This document shows positions 1 through 7,138 of a stretch of 19,899 nt of DNA, one piece after another. Position numbers and translations under genes: made by a program. Numbering within the stretch: position 1 is the first letter of the stretch; every line of letters begins with the position of its first letter. This DNA is from Acidobacteriota bacterium (GTDB taxonomy: Bacteria; Acidobacteriota; Terriglobia; Terriglobales; Acidobacteriaceae). The stretch spans positions 1 to 19,899 of the forward strand of contig JAJXYW010000011.1 in NCBI GenBank assembly GCA_021780415.1. Direction: 5' to 3'. The notes below the pieces were generated by a model. That model made no database searches, was not told where the DNA came from, and was given only the letters and a program-made list of their open reading frames with translations.

Positions 1-4
1 GTAT

Positions 5-41
5 GGAGAAGTGGAAAGCAAACAACGCTTCCCACTTCCCC
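5..41 (-). terminator. Hairpin just downstream of hipA, possible terminator
   Basis: Arms at 5-19 and 27-41 enclose a 7-base loop. Read on the minus strand, which is the direction of hipA, the 15 pairs include two G-U wobbles and no true mismatch. On the plus strand the same two positions would be A-C mismatches, so the structure suits minus-strand RNA. It begins about 40 bases after the hipA stop. Whether a U-tract follows cannot be seen because the window ends. Confidence 0.5.
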
Positions 42-82
42 ACACCCCCGACGACCGCTACTTGAAATCAAAAGAAGCTGCG

Positions 83-1243
83 CTAAACTAACATGCTAAC
101 TGGTACAAAACATCGGGCAATCCACTCAGACATCGCATTAGCTATGCGTTCCAGCACGGCGGAAACCCTAGCAGGCGTGCCGCCCATGCGAGTCTCGCCC
201 AGACGCTGAAGATCTTTCGCGCTCGGCCAGTGAGTTGTACCGTTCAGCGTCAGCGCCATGGTGTCTTTGGGAAGATAGATCGACGTTGTCACCAAGTCAT
301 AAACAGGAGCAAGCCTTGCCTCTCCTTGAACATCGTCGTAGATAATGCCGAAGTTCTTCAGGTGCGCATCTCCATTCCGCAAGGCGCAGTTGAGAGCGAT
401 GAGCGTAAAGAGACGCTCCATATCTTCGACGAGATGCGGTGAGTTCGCAAATTGTGTGAACCGCTTCACAATGGACGTTTCATAACTGCCGCGATACTTC
501 TCATCGGTTCGTCTGGCGTTCAGCACGCAGAAATCCTCGAAACCTCTATAGGTGCCATCGGGACGTAGATCAAAGCGGTCGATGACGAGCGCATTCGCAT
601 CTTCAGAAAGACGAGATGAAGGCACCTCAAGGCCACACGCTTTGGCAACTTCGAGACAGAAGTATTCATTCGCCGCGAGCTGCGGAAATTCGTTCTGCTC
701 CCAGAACTTCACAATGTGCGTTGCGCCCCGGTAGCTTTCAGAAAAGCGTTTGCCGGAGCCGTCAAGCGCAGAGAATGCGGCTTCGTCTCTCACCAGAATC
801 TTAGGCTGCACTCCACTGATACCAGAGAAGGTCGCGAACTTCTCGATGAGATAACGAAAGAGATCGCCACCCCGACGATGCTCCAGAATCTCATCGACCG
901 ACTGGAAAGGAACATCTTCCTGAAGCTGCTCACGCTGTCCGGTATATCGAATGCGCCCAACTTGCGAACGACCCACGACACCCAATAGATCGAACTCGTC
1001 AAAGCTTCCTGTAGCTTTGGCGAAGGCCAAGCGTAGACGCTCACGAAGCACGCCTTCGGGAAGATTCATTTCGAAGATTGGCGGCAATCCAAAACGAATG
1101 TCCCAGGACGGAAGGCGTACCGGCATCGTTACAGAGACAGCACGCTGAGGCGGAGCTTCTGGAGCATAGGCAAAGCTGCTTCCACGCTCTCCCGAACGAT
1201 CAAGCATTCCAGCTTCCTGCGAATCGGTCCAGGCCTTAATCAT
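83..1243 (-). CDS. hipA: HipA family type II toxin, serine/threonine kinase
   Basis: The 386-residue product has the layout of HipA toxins. Characterised HipA kinases phosphorylate a cytoplasmic target (glutamyl-tRNA synthetase in E. coli), cause growth arrest or persistence, and are neutralised by HipB. Residues 1 to about 100 form the N-terminal subdomain, ending around FEMNLPEG (57-64). The loop SGISGVQPK (140-148) matches the HipA glycine-rich region that carries the autophosphorylated serine in relatives. K179 in HIVKFW is the likely ATP-binding lysine. GDAHLKNF (291-298) supplies the catalytic Asp292 and Asn297, and YDL (315-317) the metal-binding Asp316. The length is slightly under the E. 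coli protein. The ATG overlaps the end of hipB by 8 bases and has GAGGAAAG just upstream, so the two are translationally coupled. No disabling change is seen. The target is not known from sequence. Confidence 0.92.
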   Translation of the reverse strand: MIKAWTDSQEAGMLDRSGERGSSFAYAPEAPPQRAVSVTMPVRLPSWDIRFGLPPIFEMNLPEGVLRERLRLAFAKATGSFDEFDLLGVVGRSQVGRIRYTGQREQLQEDVPFQSVDEILEHRRGGDLFRYLIEKFATFSGISGVQPKILVRDEAAFSALDGSGKRFSESYRGATHIVKFWEQNEFPQLAANEYFCLEVAKACGLEVPSSRLSEDANALVIDRFDLRPDGTYRGFEDFCVLNARRTDEKYRGSYETSIVKRFTQFANSPHLVEDMERLFTLIALNCALRNGDAHLKNFGIIYDDVQGEARLAPVYDLVTTSIYLPKDTMALTLNGTTHWPSAKDLQRLGETRMGGTPARVSAVLERIANAMSEWIARCFVPVSMLV

Positions 1244-1493
1244 GGCTTTCCTCGCTCATCAGCTCTTCCAGAGTCGGCCTGCTAGAGCTGGCCAGCTGAA
1301 TCTTCATCTCTAGTCCCAGCGCGGAAAGAATATTGCTGATCTTGGTGTATCCCAACTCTCCCATGCGGCCATTTTCGAGAGCATCCAAGGTCGAGCGACC
1401 AACGTGTGCTTTCTTCGCGAGCGCGGCCTGGCTTAGTCCCAACGCTTTACGCTTGTGGGCTATCTGCTCTGCGATGGCGGATATAGGCAGCAC
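1236..1493 (-). CDS. hipB: HipB-like antitoxin, XRE-family DNA-binding protein
   Basis: This 85-residue protein has a Cro/C1-type helix-turn-helix at about residues 10-60. IAHKRKALGLSQAALAKKA is followed by the recognition segment VGRSTLDALENGR. In the HipBA family this protein dimerises, binds and inhibits HipA, and represses its own operon. It sits directly upstream of hipA and overlaps it by 8 bases, the usual antitoxin-first order. The start is GTG at 1493. A -10-like TATATT lies only 9 bases before it, so the message would have almost no leader, and no strong Shine-Dalgarno is present. The C-terminal tail (residues 68-85) is Ser/Glu-rich and probably flexible, as in HipB proteins that are degraded through their tail. 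Confidence 0.9.
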   Translation of the reverse strand: MLPISAIAEQIAHKRKALGLSQAALAKKAHVGRSTLDALENGRMGELGYTKISNILSALGLEMKIQLASSSRPTLEELMSEESHD

Positions 1494-1498
1494 TATTG

Positions 1499-1551
1499 CC
1501 TAATATACAAGTCAATAATGGGTAAATCAATCTTTATTCCTAATATACAAG
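1499..1551. repeat. Direct repeat of a 13-base box, likely HipB operators
   Basis: CCTAATATACAAG occurs twice, at 1499-1511 and 1539-1551, exactly 40 bases apart and so on roughly the same face of the helix. The proximal copy is framed by inverted TATTG (1494-1498) and CAATA (1514-1518). The proximal box covers the -10 element and the distal box lies just upstream of the -35. HipB-type antitoxins are known to bind several sites in front of their operon. That these are the sites is an inference. Confidence 0.6.
1502..1530 (-). promoter_or_regulatory. Probable hipBA promoter
   Basis: On the minus strand TTGATT (1525-1530) and TATATT (1502-1507) are separated by exactly 17 bases, a good match to a housekeeping sigma factor promoter. 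The expected start of transcription is near 1495, within a few bases of the hipB GTG at 1493. The -10 hexamer lies inside one of the two repeated operator-like boxes, which fits autorepression. Confidence 0.65.
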
Positions 1552-1573
1552 ACTAACGTGGCATCGACTTCTG

Positions 1574-1638
1574 GCACACGCTCGTGTGCAGAGGCGGCAC
1601 CGGATCAAAGCGGGCCGGAGCGGCCCTGATCCGGTGCC
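1574..1638. other. Two strong dyads between integrase and hipB
   Basis: GCACACG/CGTGTGC (1574-1580 and 1583-1589) forms a tight small hairpin. A larger dyad has perfect 12-base arms GGCACCGGATCA (1596-1607) and TGATCCGGTGCC (1627-1638), with an inner GGGCC/GGCCC stem in its loop. No T-tract follows either on the minus strand, so they are not classical terminators. They could act as a roadblock that keeps integrase transcription out of hipBA, or mark a recombination site. The role is unknown. Confidence 0.5.
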
Positions 1639-1665
1639 AAAGAAACCCGGATGCTTCCATCCGGG
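1639..1665 (-). terminator. Intrinsic terminator of the integrase gene
   Basis: On the minus strand an 8-base perfect stem CCCGGATG/CATCCGGG with a GAAG tetraloop (1646-1665) is followed directly by TTTCTTT (1639-1645). It lies 9 bases after the integrase stop codon. This is the clearest intrinsic terminator in the window. Confidence 0.8.
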
Positions 1666-1674
1666 CAGAGCAAC

Positions 1675-2952
1675 TTACATCGCCTCCGCCAGCGAATGAG
1701 ACTCAACTCTACGAGGCTCTTTCTTGGCTGAGTCCTTCTTCGGACGAGGTTTCATCACATTGATCGCAGAAGCATCGAGCTGAGTCTTCAGGTGGGCCGC
1801 GTAGTATTTCTCGATCATCTCCACACTAGTCCGGCAGTTCTTTGCGATCTGGTAGATGTCAGCCCCTTCGAGAAGCCGCAAACAGATGTACGTGTGACGA
1901 AGGCTATAGGCAGTGCGCGGTCTGCCATCGCGGTCAACCCGAAGCTTCTCTTCCTCAAGAATCGCGTTGAACAGATCGCGCGACCACTTTGGAAACAGCA
2001 ACTCGGTTGTTCCCGGCTGCTGCCACTCTCCGCTCTCTAACGAATCCTTGCGACTGCCCGCACGCCCCGGACCGCCATCAGGACGCAGACGAGCCTTCAG
2101 GCGCTGGAACGGTCGCACAGCTCCGACCGTGCTCTTGCAGAAGCCAATGCCTCTCTTACCTCGGACTTCGATCTCTAATATTGTTTGGCCGCTGCCTTCG
2201 TCTTCAACGATCTTCACATCGCGGAACTGGAGACGCATCGCTTCATCGGGGCGAAGCCCTGTATTCGCGGAGAACAGAACATAGTCGTGAAGCTGTTCCG
2301 CTTCCCAGCGAAAGCGCGGCTGCTTCGGGTGCTGCGCCCGCTTGCTAGTCGCTTCGTAAAGCTGCTTGTACTCTTCCGGCGAAAACCATGCTCTGTGAGA
2401 AATCTTGGCCGACGCCCGATAGGGCGCGGACATATCAGGGAGATGTTCAATCCATCCGTGACGCAACGCCGTCTTGAATATCTGGCGTAACGTCACGATC
2501 TCTTGGTGCATGGTGTTATGCGCGGGCGGCTTGCCGCGTAGCGCCTTCGACTCCTCGAGGCGATGGATGCGGTACTCGTTAATCGTGCCCGCAGTGATCT
2601 CAGGGAGGACCATGCTGCCAAAGAAAGGAACGAGATGGCCATTCGTACGCGCGTGCTGGCCGCGCGCGTAGGTTGCGTTCCGTTGTCCCTGCGTCATGAT
2701 GTCGAACTCGCGCAGATACAACTTGGCCGCGTCCCGGAATGGCTTGCCGCTCTTTAGCTCGCCGTCGCGCAGCTTGCCCCGCAACTGCAAATACCAGTCT
2801 TCCGCGAATTCCTTCGCTTTCGAGAGGCTGTCTTCTTTGGTCGTTGTGCGCCGGTTCTTGCCTGCCAAATAGGTCGCGCATTGCCAGCTAGAGCTGTTCG
2901 GACGTTTGTAGACGTGAACCTTACCACCGAGGATGGTGTGATGTTCGGACAT
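1675..2952 (-). CDS. Tyrosine recombinase (phage/island-type integrase)
   Basis: This is a 425-residue site-specific recombinase of the lambda-integrase family, which cuts and rejoins DNA through a tyrosine-phosphate intermediate. Residues 1 to about 60 form an N-terminal arm-type or AP2-like part. A SAM-like core-binding domain follows, and the catalytic domain starts near residue 180. Catalytic residues visible are Arg234 in NTGLRPDEA, Arg352 in YSLRHTY (the usual first His of the HxxR box is Tyr here), and the nucleophile Tyr384 in EKYYAAH. The ATG at 2952 is preferred over an upstream start at 2976 because GGGAGGTG lies 8 bases before it. A terminator follows the stop. With hipBA on one side and transposase debris on the other, it probably once mobilised this segment. 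No att site or tRNA could be identified. Confidence 0.9.
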   Translation of the reverse strand: MSEHHTILGGKVHVYKRPNSSSWQCATYLAGKNRRTTTKEDSLSKAKEFAEDWYLQLRGKLRDGELKSGKPFRDAAKLYLREFDIMTQGQRNATYARGQHARTNGHLVPFFGSMVLPEITAGTINEYRIHRLEESKALRGKPPAHNTMHQEIVTLRQIFKTALRHGWIEHLPDMSAPYRASAKISHRAWFSPEEYKQLYEATSKRAQHPKQPRFRWEAEQLHDYVLFSANTGLRPDEAMRLQFRDVKIVEDEGSGQTILEIEVRGKRGIGFCKSTVGAVRPFQRLKARLRPDGGPGRAGSRKDSLESGEWQQPGTTELLFPKWSRDLFNAILEEEKLRVDRDGRPRTAYSLRHTYICLRLLEGADIYQIAKNCRTSVEMIEKYYAAHLKTQLDASAINVMKPRPKKDSAKKEPRRVESHSLAEAM

Positions 2953-2977
2953 GCAGTAGCACCTCCCGACATCCAAA

Positions 2978-2992
2978 ACACTACAAAAGTGT
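2978..2992. promoter_or_regulatory. Small dyad upstream of integrase
   Basis: A perfect inverted repeat ACACT-N5-AGTGT lies about 26 bases upstream of the integrase ATG, where the promoter and an autoregulatory operator would be expected. No convincing -35/-10 pair was seen. The function is only a guess from position. Confidence 0.25.
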
Positions 2993-3314
2993 GGAAGAGT
3001 TGTGTAACGGAAACCGCGCTTCGAGAATCGCTATAAGATGCTTATTGTGAATGATTTGAGTAGACTTCAGACGCTGTCTTGGACGATTTTGAGTCCGCTG
3101 CGTCTGCCAGTTCCGCCATCCCGGCGCAATTACCCAAGTCTTTCATAATAATCAACTTAGTTAGGTCGCGCCGCGCTTTCCTCAGCCACGCCCAAAACCT
3201 TGGTGCTAGTTCTGGAGTCAGTCGCTCCGATCAGCGCCTATCTAGTATCACACAGCCGCTGGACCGCTTCCAACTGGTGCTGTGGAGCCAGATGTGCGTA
3301 CCTCAATGTAACTT
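2993..3314. other. Intergenic stretch, no recognisable gene
   Basis: No open frame here resembles a known protein. The 110-codon plus-strand frame at 3079-3411 has an unnatural Ser/Arg-rich composition and runs, out of frame, into the transposase remnant that follows. The stretch may hold the fully eroded upstream half of that transposase, but no similarity remains that I can see. Confidence 0.5.
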
Positions 3315-3655
3315 GATGGTTTTGTGCCCCATCAGTTTCTGCACCGTCCGGATGTCAAGGGGATCTACCAGACCGACGCCGTCGACGAGGTCATCATGTA
3401 GTGGGAGGTAGTGCTGGCCACGCTACGCTCGCTCGACCTGAATTCCTGCGCTCTTCGAGCTCTTCCTTCCAAGTGCTTCGTGTGGTCCTGCGGCAGCGAG
3501 TTTATCAACAAAACCGTCGTCCAACTGCTGGAAAAGCTGCTGATCGAGTAGACTAACAGCCGTCCCCGCAAGATCGGCGACAACGGCCTGGTGGAGACGA
3601 GAAACACAGCCATCGTAAGCAAACACATCGGCTTCTTCATCGCTCGGAAAACTGT
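3315..3655 (+). pseudogene. Decayed DDE transposase (integrase-core type), fragment
   Basis: One reading frame keeps scattered but clear pieces of an rve-type integrase-core transposase. YQTDAVDEV (near 3369-3395) corresponds to the usual YHINAVDEVTQWE block. GSEFINKTVVQLLEKLLIE (near 3493-3549) corresponds to the DNGSEFIN block. SRPRKIGDNGLVETRN (near 3559-3606) is the third block, with the catalytic Glu region. The coding sense is broken by TAG where Gln is expected after IVM-like DEVIM, and by a second TAG after KLLIE, again where Gln is common. The Asp before the GSEF block is also lost. Residues between the first and second blocks no longer match, which suggests a frameshift or saturation. 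The N-terminal half is absent. This is dead mobile-element debris. Confidence 0.75.
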
Positions 3656-3679
3656 GGGTAATTGAAAGTTAGATCTGCC

Positions 3680-3883
3680 GGATACACCTCAACCAACCTG
3701 CCCTCGCGACCCCACTGCCGGAAACGGCGATGGAAAGTCGGATACGGCGGATACTTGTCCGGTATTTCGGGCCACTGCGCACTGCTGCCACGGACGGCCA
3801 CGGTTGTCCTAACGTCGCAGAGGGCGCAGGATCGGCTTCCCCAATTCCCACTGCTCGTCCGTCACTTCCCAGCGTCCTGCCAT
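3680..3883 (-). pseudogene. Decayed IS5-family transposase, N-terminal fragment
   Basis: From an ATG at 3883 the minus strand reads GRWEVTDEQWELGKPILRP and, after an internal TAG, DNRGRPW. This is the N-terminal signature of IS5-type transposases. The family then continues in a different frame as DKYPPYPTFHRRFRQW. Between the blocks roughly 20 codons are missing and the frame has shifted. The fragment stops at about 3680, so the catalytic DDE part is gone. Its end almost touches the other transposase remnant, which lies on the opposite strand. This suggests one element inserted into or recombined with the other before both decayed. Confidence 0.8.
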
Positions 3884-3955
3884 CCCAGTCCGCAGAGACG
3901 CCTTGAGCAACTTCAGTTGCGCTGAATCCAGCGCTGGATGTGTATGAGATAGGTT

Positions 3956-4915
3956 CTACGGAGTAGTGGCGGATTGGGCGTCTAGGGCGGCCTGGCGGGC
4001 CAGCTTTTCGTGGTGCTTGCGGACGTAGTGTGCGGCTACGTTGGGATAGAACTCGCGGATGGCGGAGAAGCCGACGTCACGCATGACGGAGTAGCCGAAC
4101 TTTTCAGCAAGGACGCCGAAACCGGAGGAACCGTCGGGGTAGTAGTACTGGGAGATGACCTGGGTGAGGACTTTGCCGCCGAGGTTGGCGATGTTGGGAG
4201 TGTCGTGGCCGCGGTAATCGCGGGCGACGGCCTGGCGGCTGATGACGTAGAGGGAGCGGATGAAGATGGAGTGGCCGTCGCCGAGGGGGTAGTAGCGGGT
4301 GTCCTCGTGGAGCAGGCTGGGGAGGAGCCAGGCGGAGAGGTACGTGCCGTCGGTCTTATCTATGAAGCCGCGCCAGGTGTAGGCGTAAAAGCCGTCCATG
4401 CCTTTGCCGAGGGATGGGTGCTCGTTGATGCCTTCGGCGAAGAGAGAGGTGAGGCTGAGGAAGAAGAAGGAAGAGTAGTCGAATGACTGATGGGTGGCGG
4501 TGTTGAAGTTATTCTTCCAGCCGGGAGGAACGGGTTTTGCACCGACGGAGACGGAACGGAAGTTGGGGATGAAACCGAGAATGCGGGTTGGCTCCTGGTG
4601 GCTGAGCGGGATGGGGTTGCCGTCGCTGTCGAGAGGGACGGTTGAGGGGTGGCGCGGGGGTCTGGTTTGAGGCTGGGATTGGTTTGGAGATGGGGTGGGC
4701 GTGGATTGTTGCTGGGTGGGATCGAAGCTGAAGCCGGAGGGGTCGGGATAGTCTGAGGCGGAAGATGACGACTCCGCTACGGGGGGTGGCGGGATTGCGA
4801 TGGCGATCAGGACAGTTGCGGTCTGCGGCGCATCAGGAAGGCTGGGCGACTGGGCGCGGACGACGCCAGCGGCCAAGCATAGACAGACTGAGAGCAACGC
4901 GACACGATGATGCAA
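3956..4915 (-). CDS. Secreted protein of unknown function, acidobacterial type
   Basis: This 319-residue protein has a clear signal peptide (about residues 1-21, ending VVRAQ). A long disordered Pro/Ser/Gln/Thr-rich stretch runs to about residue 105. A conserved-looking domain then starts at RILGFIPNF and contains WLLPSLLHEDTRYYPLG and ends around residue 300. From memory, the LLPS-HxD-RYY pattern recurs in uncharacterised acidobacterial exported proteins. I know no assigned activity. The regular aromatic and glycine pattern would suit an outer-membrane or periplasmic beta-rich protein, but this is weak. The start is TTG at 4915, with AGGA about 10 bases upstream. No ATG fits ahead of the signal peptide. 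It follows trxB on the same strand after 185 bases with no evident gene. Confidence 0.75.
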   Translation of the reverse strand: MHHRVALLSVCLCLAAGVVRAQSPSLPDAPQTATVLIAIAIPPPPVAESSSSASDYPDPSGFSFDPTQQQSTPTPSPNQSQPQTRPPRHPSTVPLDSDGNPIPLSHQEPTRILGFIPNFRSVSVGAKPVPPGWKNNFNTATHQSFDYSSFFFLSLTSLFAEGINEHPSLGKGMDGFYAYTWRGFIDKTDGTYLSAWLLPSLLHEDTRYYPLGDGHSIFIRSLYVISRQAVARDYRGHDTPNIANLGGKVLTQVISQYYYPDGSSGFGVLAEKFGYSVMRDVGFSAIREFYPNVAAHYVRKHHEKLARQAALDAQSATTP

Positions 4916-5100
4916 AAAAACCGTCCTGTGAAATTGGGGGATAAAGACATCGCCGAGACCGATGGAGACTCAGGAGATCACTTCGTTAGAGGGCCGTACG
5001 CCGAAAAAGTTGCGGACGTTGCAGCGATTACCGTACCGGCGCAGATACGCAGCAGCCTGCAAAAGCTGCTTACGTATATTTTACAGTGCGCTGTGCGCGG

Positions 5101-6057
5101 TTACCGGCCTAGCTCTTCGAGATATTTTTCGACCTCGAGAGCGGCCATGCAACCGGTGCCGGCGGCGGTGATGGCCTGACGGTAGCGGCGGTCCTGAACG
5201 TCTCCGCAGGCGTAGACGCCGTGAATGCGTTCGCCGAGGATGGAGACGAAGACGTTGGCTTCGGTCTTGATGTAGCCGTCGCCGTCGAGGTCGAGCTGGC
5301 CTTCGAACATCCTGGCGTTGGGGACGTGACCGATGCCGAGGAACATGAAGGAGATGGGGAGGACGGAGCGCTCGCCGGTCTTCTTGTTGAGGAGCTTGAG
5401 GCCTTTGAGATCCTTCTCTTCGACGCCGAGGCACTCTTCGACCACGGTGTTGTGGAGAAACTCGATTTGCGGGTGGGCGATGGCGCGCTCCAACATGATG
5501 CGGGAGGCGCGGAAGTTTTCGCTGCGGTTGATGATGGTGACCTTGGAGGCGAAGCGGGTGAGGAAGAGAGCTTCCTCCATGGCGGAGTCGCCGCCGCCGA
5601 TGACGGCGATCTCCTTGCCGGAGGCGAAAAAGCCGTCGCAGGTGGCGCAGGAGCTGACGCCGTGGCCGATGAGTGCCTGCTCGGAGGGAAGGCCGAGCCA
5701 GCGCGCGCTCGCTCCGCTTGCGATGATGAGGGAGCGGGTGTGGACGATGGTCTTGCCGAGGTGAAGCTCGAAGGGCGACTTGCAGAGGTTGACGGTGGAG
5801 AGATGGGCCATGCGGAGCTCGGCTCCGAAGCGGATGGCCTGCTTCTTCATGTTCTCGATGAGCTCGGGACCCTGGACGCCCTCGGGCCAGCCGGGAAAGT
5901 TTTCGACCAGCGTGGTGATGGAGAGCTGGCCGCCGGGCTCGTGGCCTTCGAGGACGAGAGGCTTGAGGTTGGAGCGCGCTGCGTAAATGGCGGCGGTGAG
6001 ACCTGCGCAGCCAGAGCCAAGAATCACGGTGTCGCGTACTTCGATCGATTCGGACAT
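5101..6057 (-). CDS. trxB: Thioredoxin-disulfide reductase
   Basis: The 318-residue flavoprotein uses NADPH to reduce thioredoxin in the cytoplasm. The FAD-binding GSGCAG lies at residues 14-19. The redox-active disulfide CATC is at Cys137-Cys140 and is followed by DGFF. The NADPH-binding GGGDSA starts at residue 154. The second FAD motif, GVYACGDVQD, is near the C-terminus. Size and motif spacing match E. coli TrxB. The frame stays open for 73 codons further upstream, but that extension is not TrxB-like, so the ATG at 6057 is the start. A TACAAT element lies 12 bases before it and no strong Shine-Dalgarno is seen, so the leader is probably very short. The gene is divergent from the 66-residue gene, with only 57 bases between them. 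Confidence 0.95.
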   Translation of the reverse strand: MSESIEVRDTVILGSGCAGLTAAIYAARSNLKPLVLEGHEPGGQLSITTLVENFPGWPEGVQGPELIENMKKQAIRFGAELRMAHLSTVNLCKSPFELHLGKTIVHTRSLIIASGASARWLGLPSEQALIGHGVSSCATCDGFFASGKEIAVIGGGDSAMEEALFLTRFASKVTIINRSENFRASRIMLERAIAHPQIEFLHNTVVEECLGVEEKDLKGLKLLNKKTGERSVLPISFMFLGIGHVPNARMFEGQLDLDGDGYIKTEANVFVSILGERIHGVYACGDVQDRRYRQAITAAGTGCMAALEVEKYLEELGR

Positions 6058-6114
6058 ATCAGTTTGATTGTATCGGGTTGGAAAGGGTGCAAGGGCAGAG
6101 ATTAGGATGGAGGA

Positions 6115-6315
6115 ATGGCTGACTTGGTGTTGGTGTATGGAATGAGGTTGTTGCCGGCGGATGAGATTGAGGCGGTGCAGGCAGCGCCGATCAAGCTGAA
6201 GAATGGGCATGATGCCCAGGTGACGATGCACATCGTGGAGGGTAGCCGCGAGCAGATTGAGGCGCAACTGCGGCATAGCATCGATGCGTTCTTCGATTTT
6301 TATCCAGAGATTTAA
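6115..6315 (+). CDS. Small conserved-looking cytoplasmic protein, unknown function
   Basis: The product is 66 residues with no signal peptide or membrane segment. Its composition is balanced, with a plausible beta-beta-alpha pattern: LVLVYGMRLL, then KNGHDAQVTMHIVEG, then a helix REQIEAQLRHSIDAFFDFY. The start codon is preceded by a purine-rich AGGATGGAGGA. The normal codon pattern and position head-to-head with trxB support a real gene. I do not recognise the family, and a shared promoter with trxB is only suggested by the 57-base gap. Confidence 0.6.
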   Translation: MADLVLVYGMRLLPADEIEAVQAAPIKLKNGHDAQVTMHIVEGSREQIEAQLRHSIDAFFDFYPEI

Positions 6316-6382
6316 GCTGAATCGCGGTAGCCGGGCTCATGGGATGACCCCTTTGTGACGAAATACGTTGCAGAGGGAGACT

Positions 6383-7138
6383 ATGAAGCGTGTTGGCGGG
6401 TGGGTGTGGGGTGCGTTAGCGAGTGGATTGCCTGCGGTGATGATGGCCACGCTGGTGGCCGTGGGTGGTGTCGCACATGGGCAGCAGGCGGAGGCGCCTG
6501 TTGCGCCGGGGGGAAGCGAACTGGCGGCCAGCGTGCCTCCGGCCAGCCTGGGAGGCGTGCTGCGGGGGATGGCGGCGCGGGCAGGGGTGGTGTTTGTGGG
6601 GCAGGTGGAAAAGATTGAGCCCAAAGATGGGATGGTGGAGATCACCTTTACGGTGCAGCAGCCGGTGCTGGGCGTGGTGGGCGGAACGTATGTGATGCGG
6701 GAGTGGGCGGGGCGTTGGACGGGTGGGCAGCAGCGATATTGGGTGGGGCAGCGGGCGATGTTCTTTTTGCATGCTCCGAGAGTTTCGGCGAACGGCGAGA
6801 TGGGATTAAGCTCGCCGGTGGACGGGATGGCGGGCGTGGTGCCGGTGGTGCCGGTGGGAGCCAATGCCGAGGCGGTGCTGGATGCGCGCTGGCTGGCGAC
6901 GCGGGTGCGGCGGGCGCTGGGGGCGCCGATGGCGGACGCGGCGATGGGCGGGGTGGCGCTGTCCGATGCGGTGCGGGTGGCGGCAAACTGGCGGACGACG
7001 TCGGTGGCGGAGCCGAGGAGTGTGGCGCTGCCGGTGGGCGTGGTGCAGCAGGCGATGCGGGCGGAGAATTCGCGGCAGGAGCAAGGGAGCGTGCCCGGCT
7101 TGTTGCAGGCGCAGGAGCAGCGTGATGCGCAACGTTAG
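6383..7138 (+). CDS. Secreted beta-rich protein, first gene of a two-gene operon
   Basis: This 251-residue exported protein has a signal peptide at about residues 1-33 (ending AHG before QQ). A compact core at about residues 58-135 follows, beginning GVVFVGQVEKIE, then EITFTVQQPVLGVV, then RYWVGQRAMFFLH. This order (an outer strand with FVGQV, a strand leading to a VxG-like turn, then VGQR-hydrophobic) is what secreted NTR/TIMP-like OB-fold domains show. There is no cysteine, so any such fold lacks the usual disulfides, and this call is tentative. The C-terminal third is Ala/Arg-rich and probably helical or disordered. The ATG at 6383 has GAGGGAG just upstream and is preferred over a TTG five codons earlier. 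The next gene starts 14 bases before this one ends, so the two are translationally coupled. Confidence 0.75.
   Translation: MKRVGGWVWGALASGLPAVMMATLVAVGGVAHGQQAEAPVAPGGSELAASVPPASLGGVLRGMAARAGVVFVGQVEKIEPKDGMVEITFTVQQPVLGVVGGTYVMREWAGRWTGGQQRYWVGQRAMFFLHAPRVSANGEMGLSSPVDGMAGVVPVVPVGANAEAVLDARWLATRVRRALGAPMADAAMGGVALSDAVRVAANWRTTSVAEPRSVALPVGVVQQAMRAENSRQEQGSVPGLLQAQEQRDAQR

Noticed and set aside
5221..6105. Plus-strand open frame of 294 codons
   Set aside because: It is the antisense shadow of trxB.
6058..6276. N-terminal extension of thioredoxin reductase
   Set aside because: It overlaps the divergent small gene and does not resemble TrxB. The family's N-terminus begins at the ATG at 6057.
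6864..7124. Possible N-terminal extension of the large secreted protein
   Set aside because: It is Trp/Arg/Cys-rich and lies within the preceding gene in another frame. A signal peptide and Shine-Dalgarno support the start at 7125.
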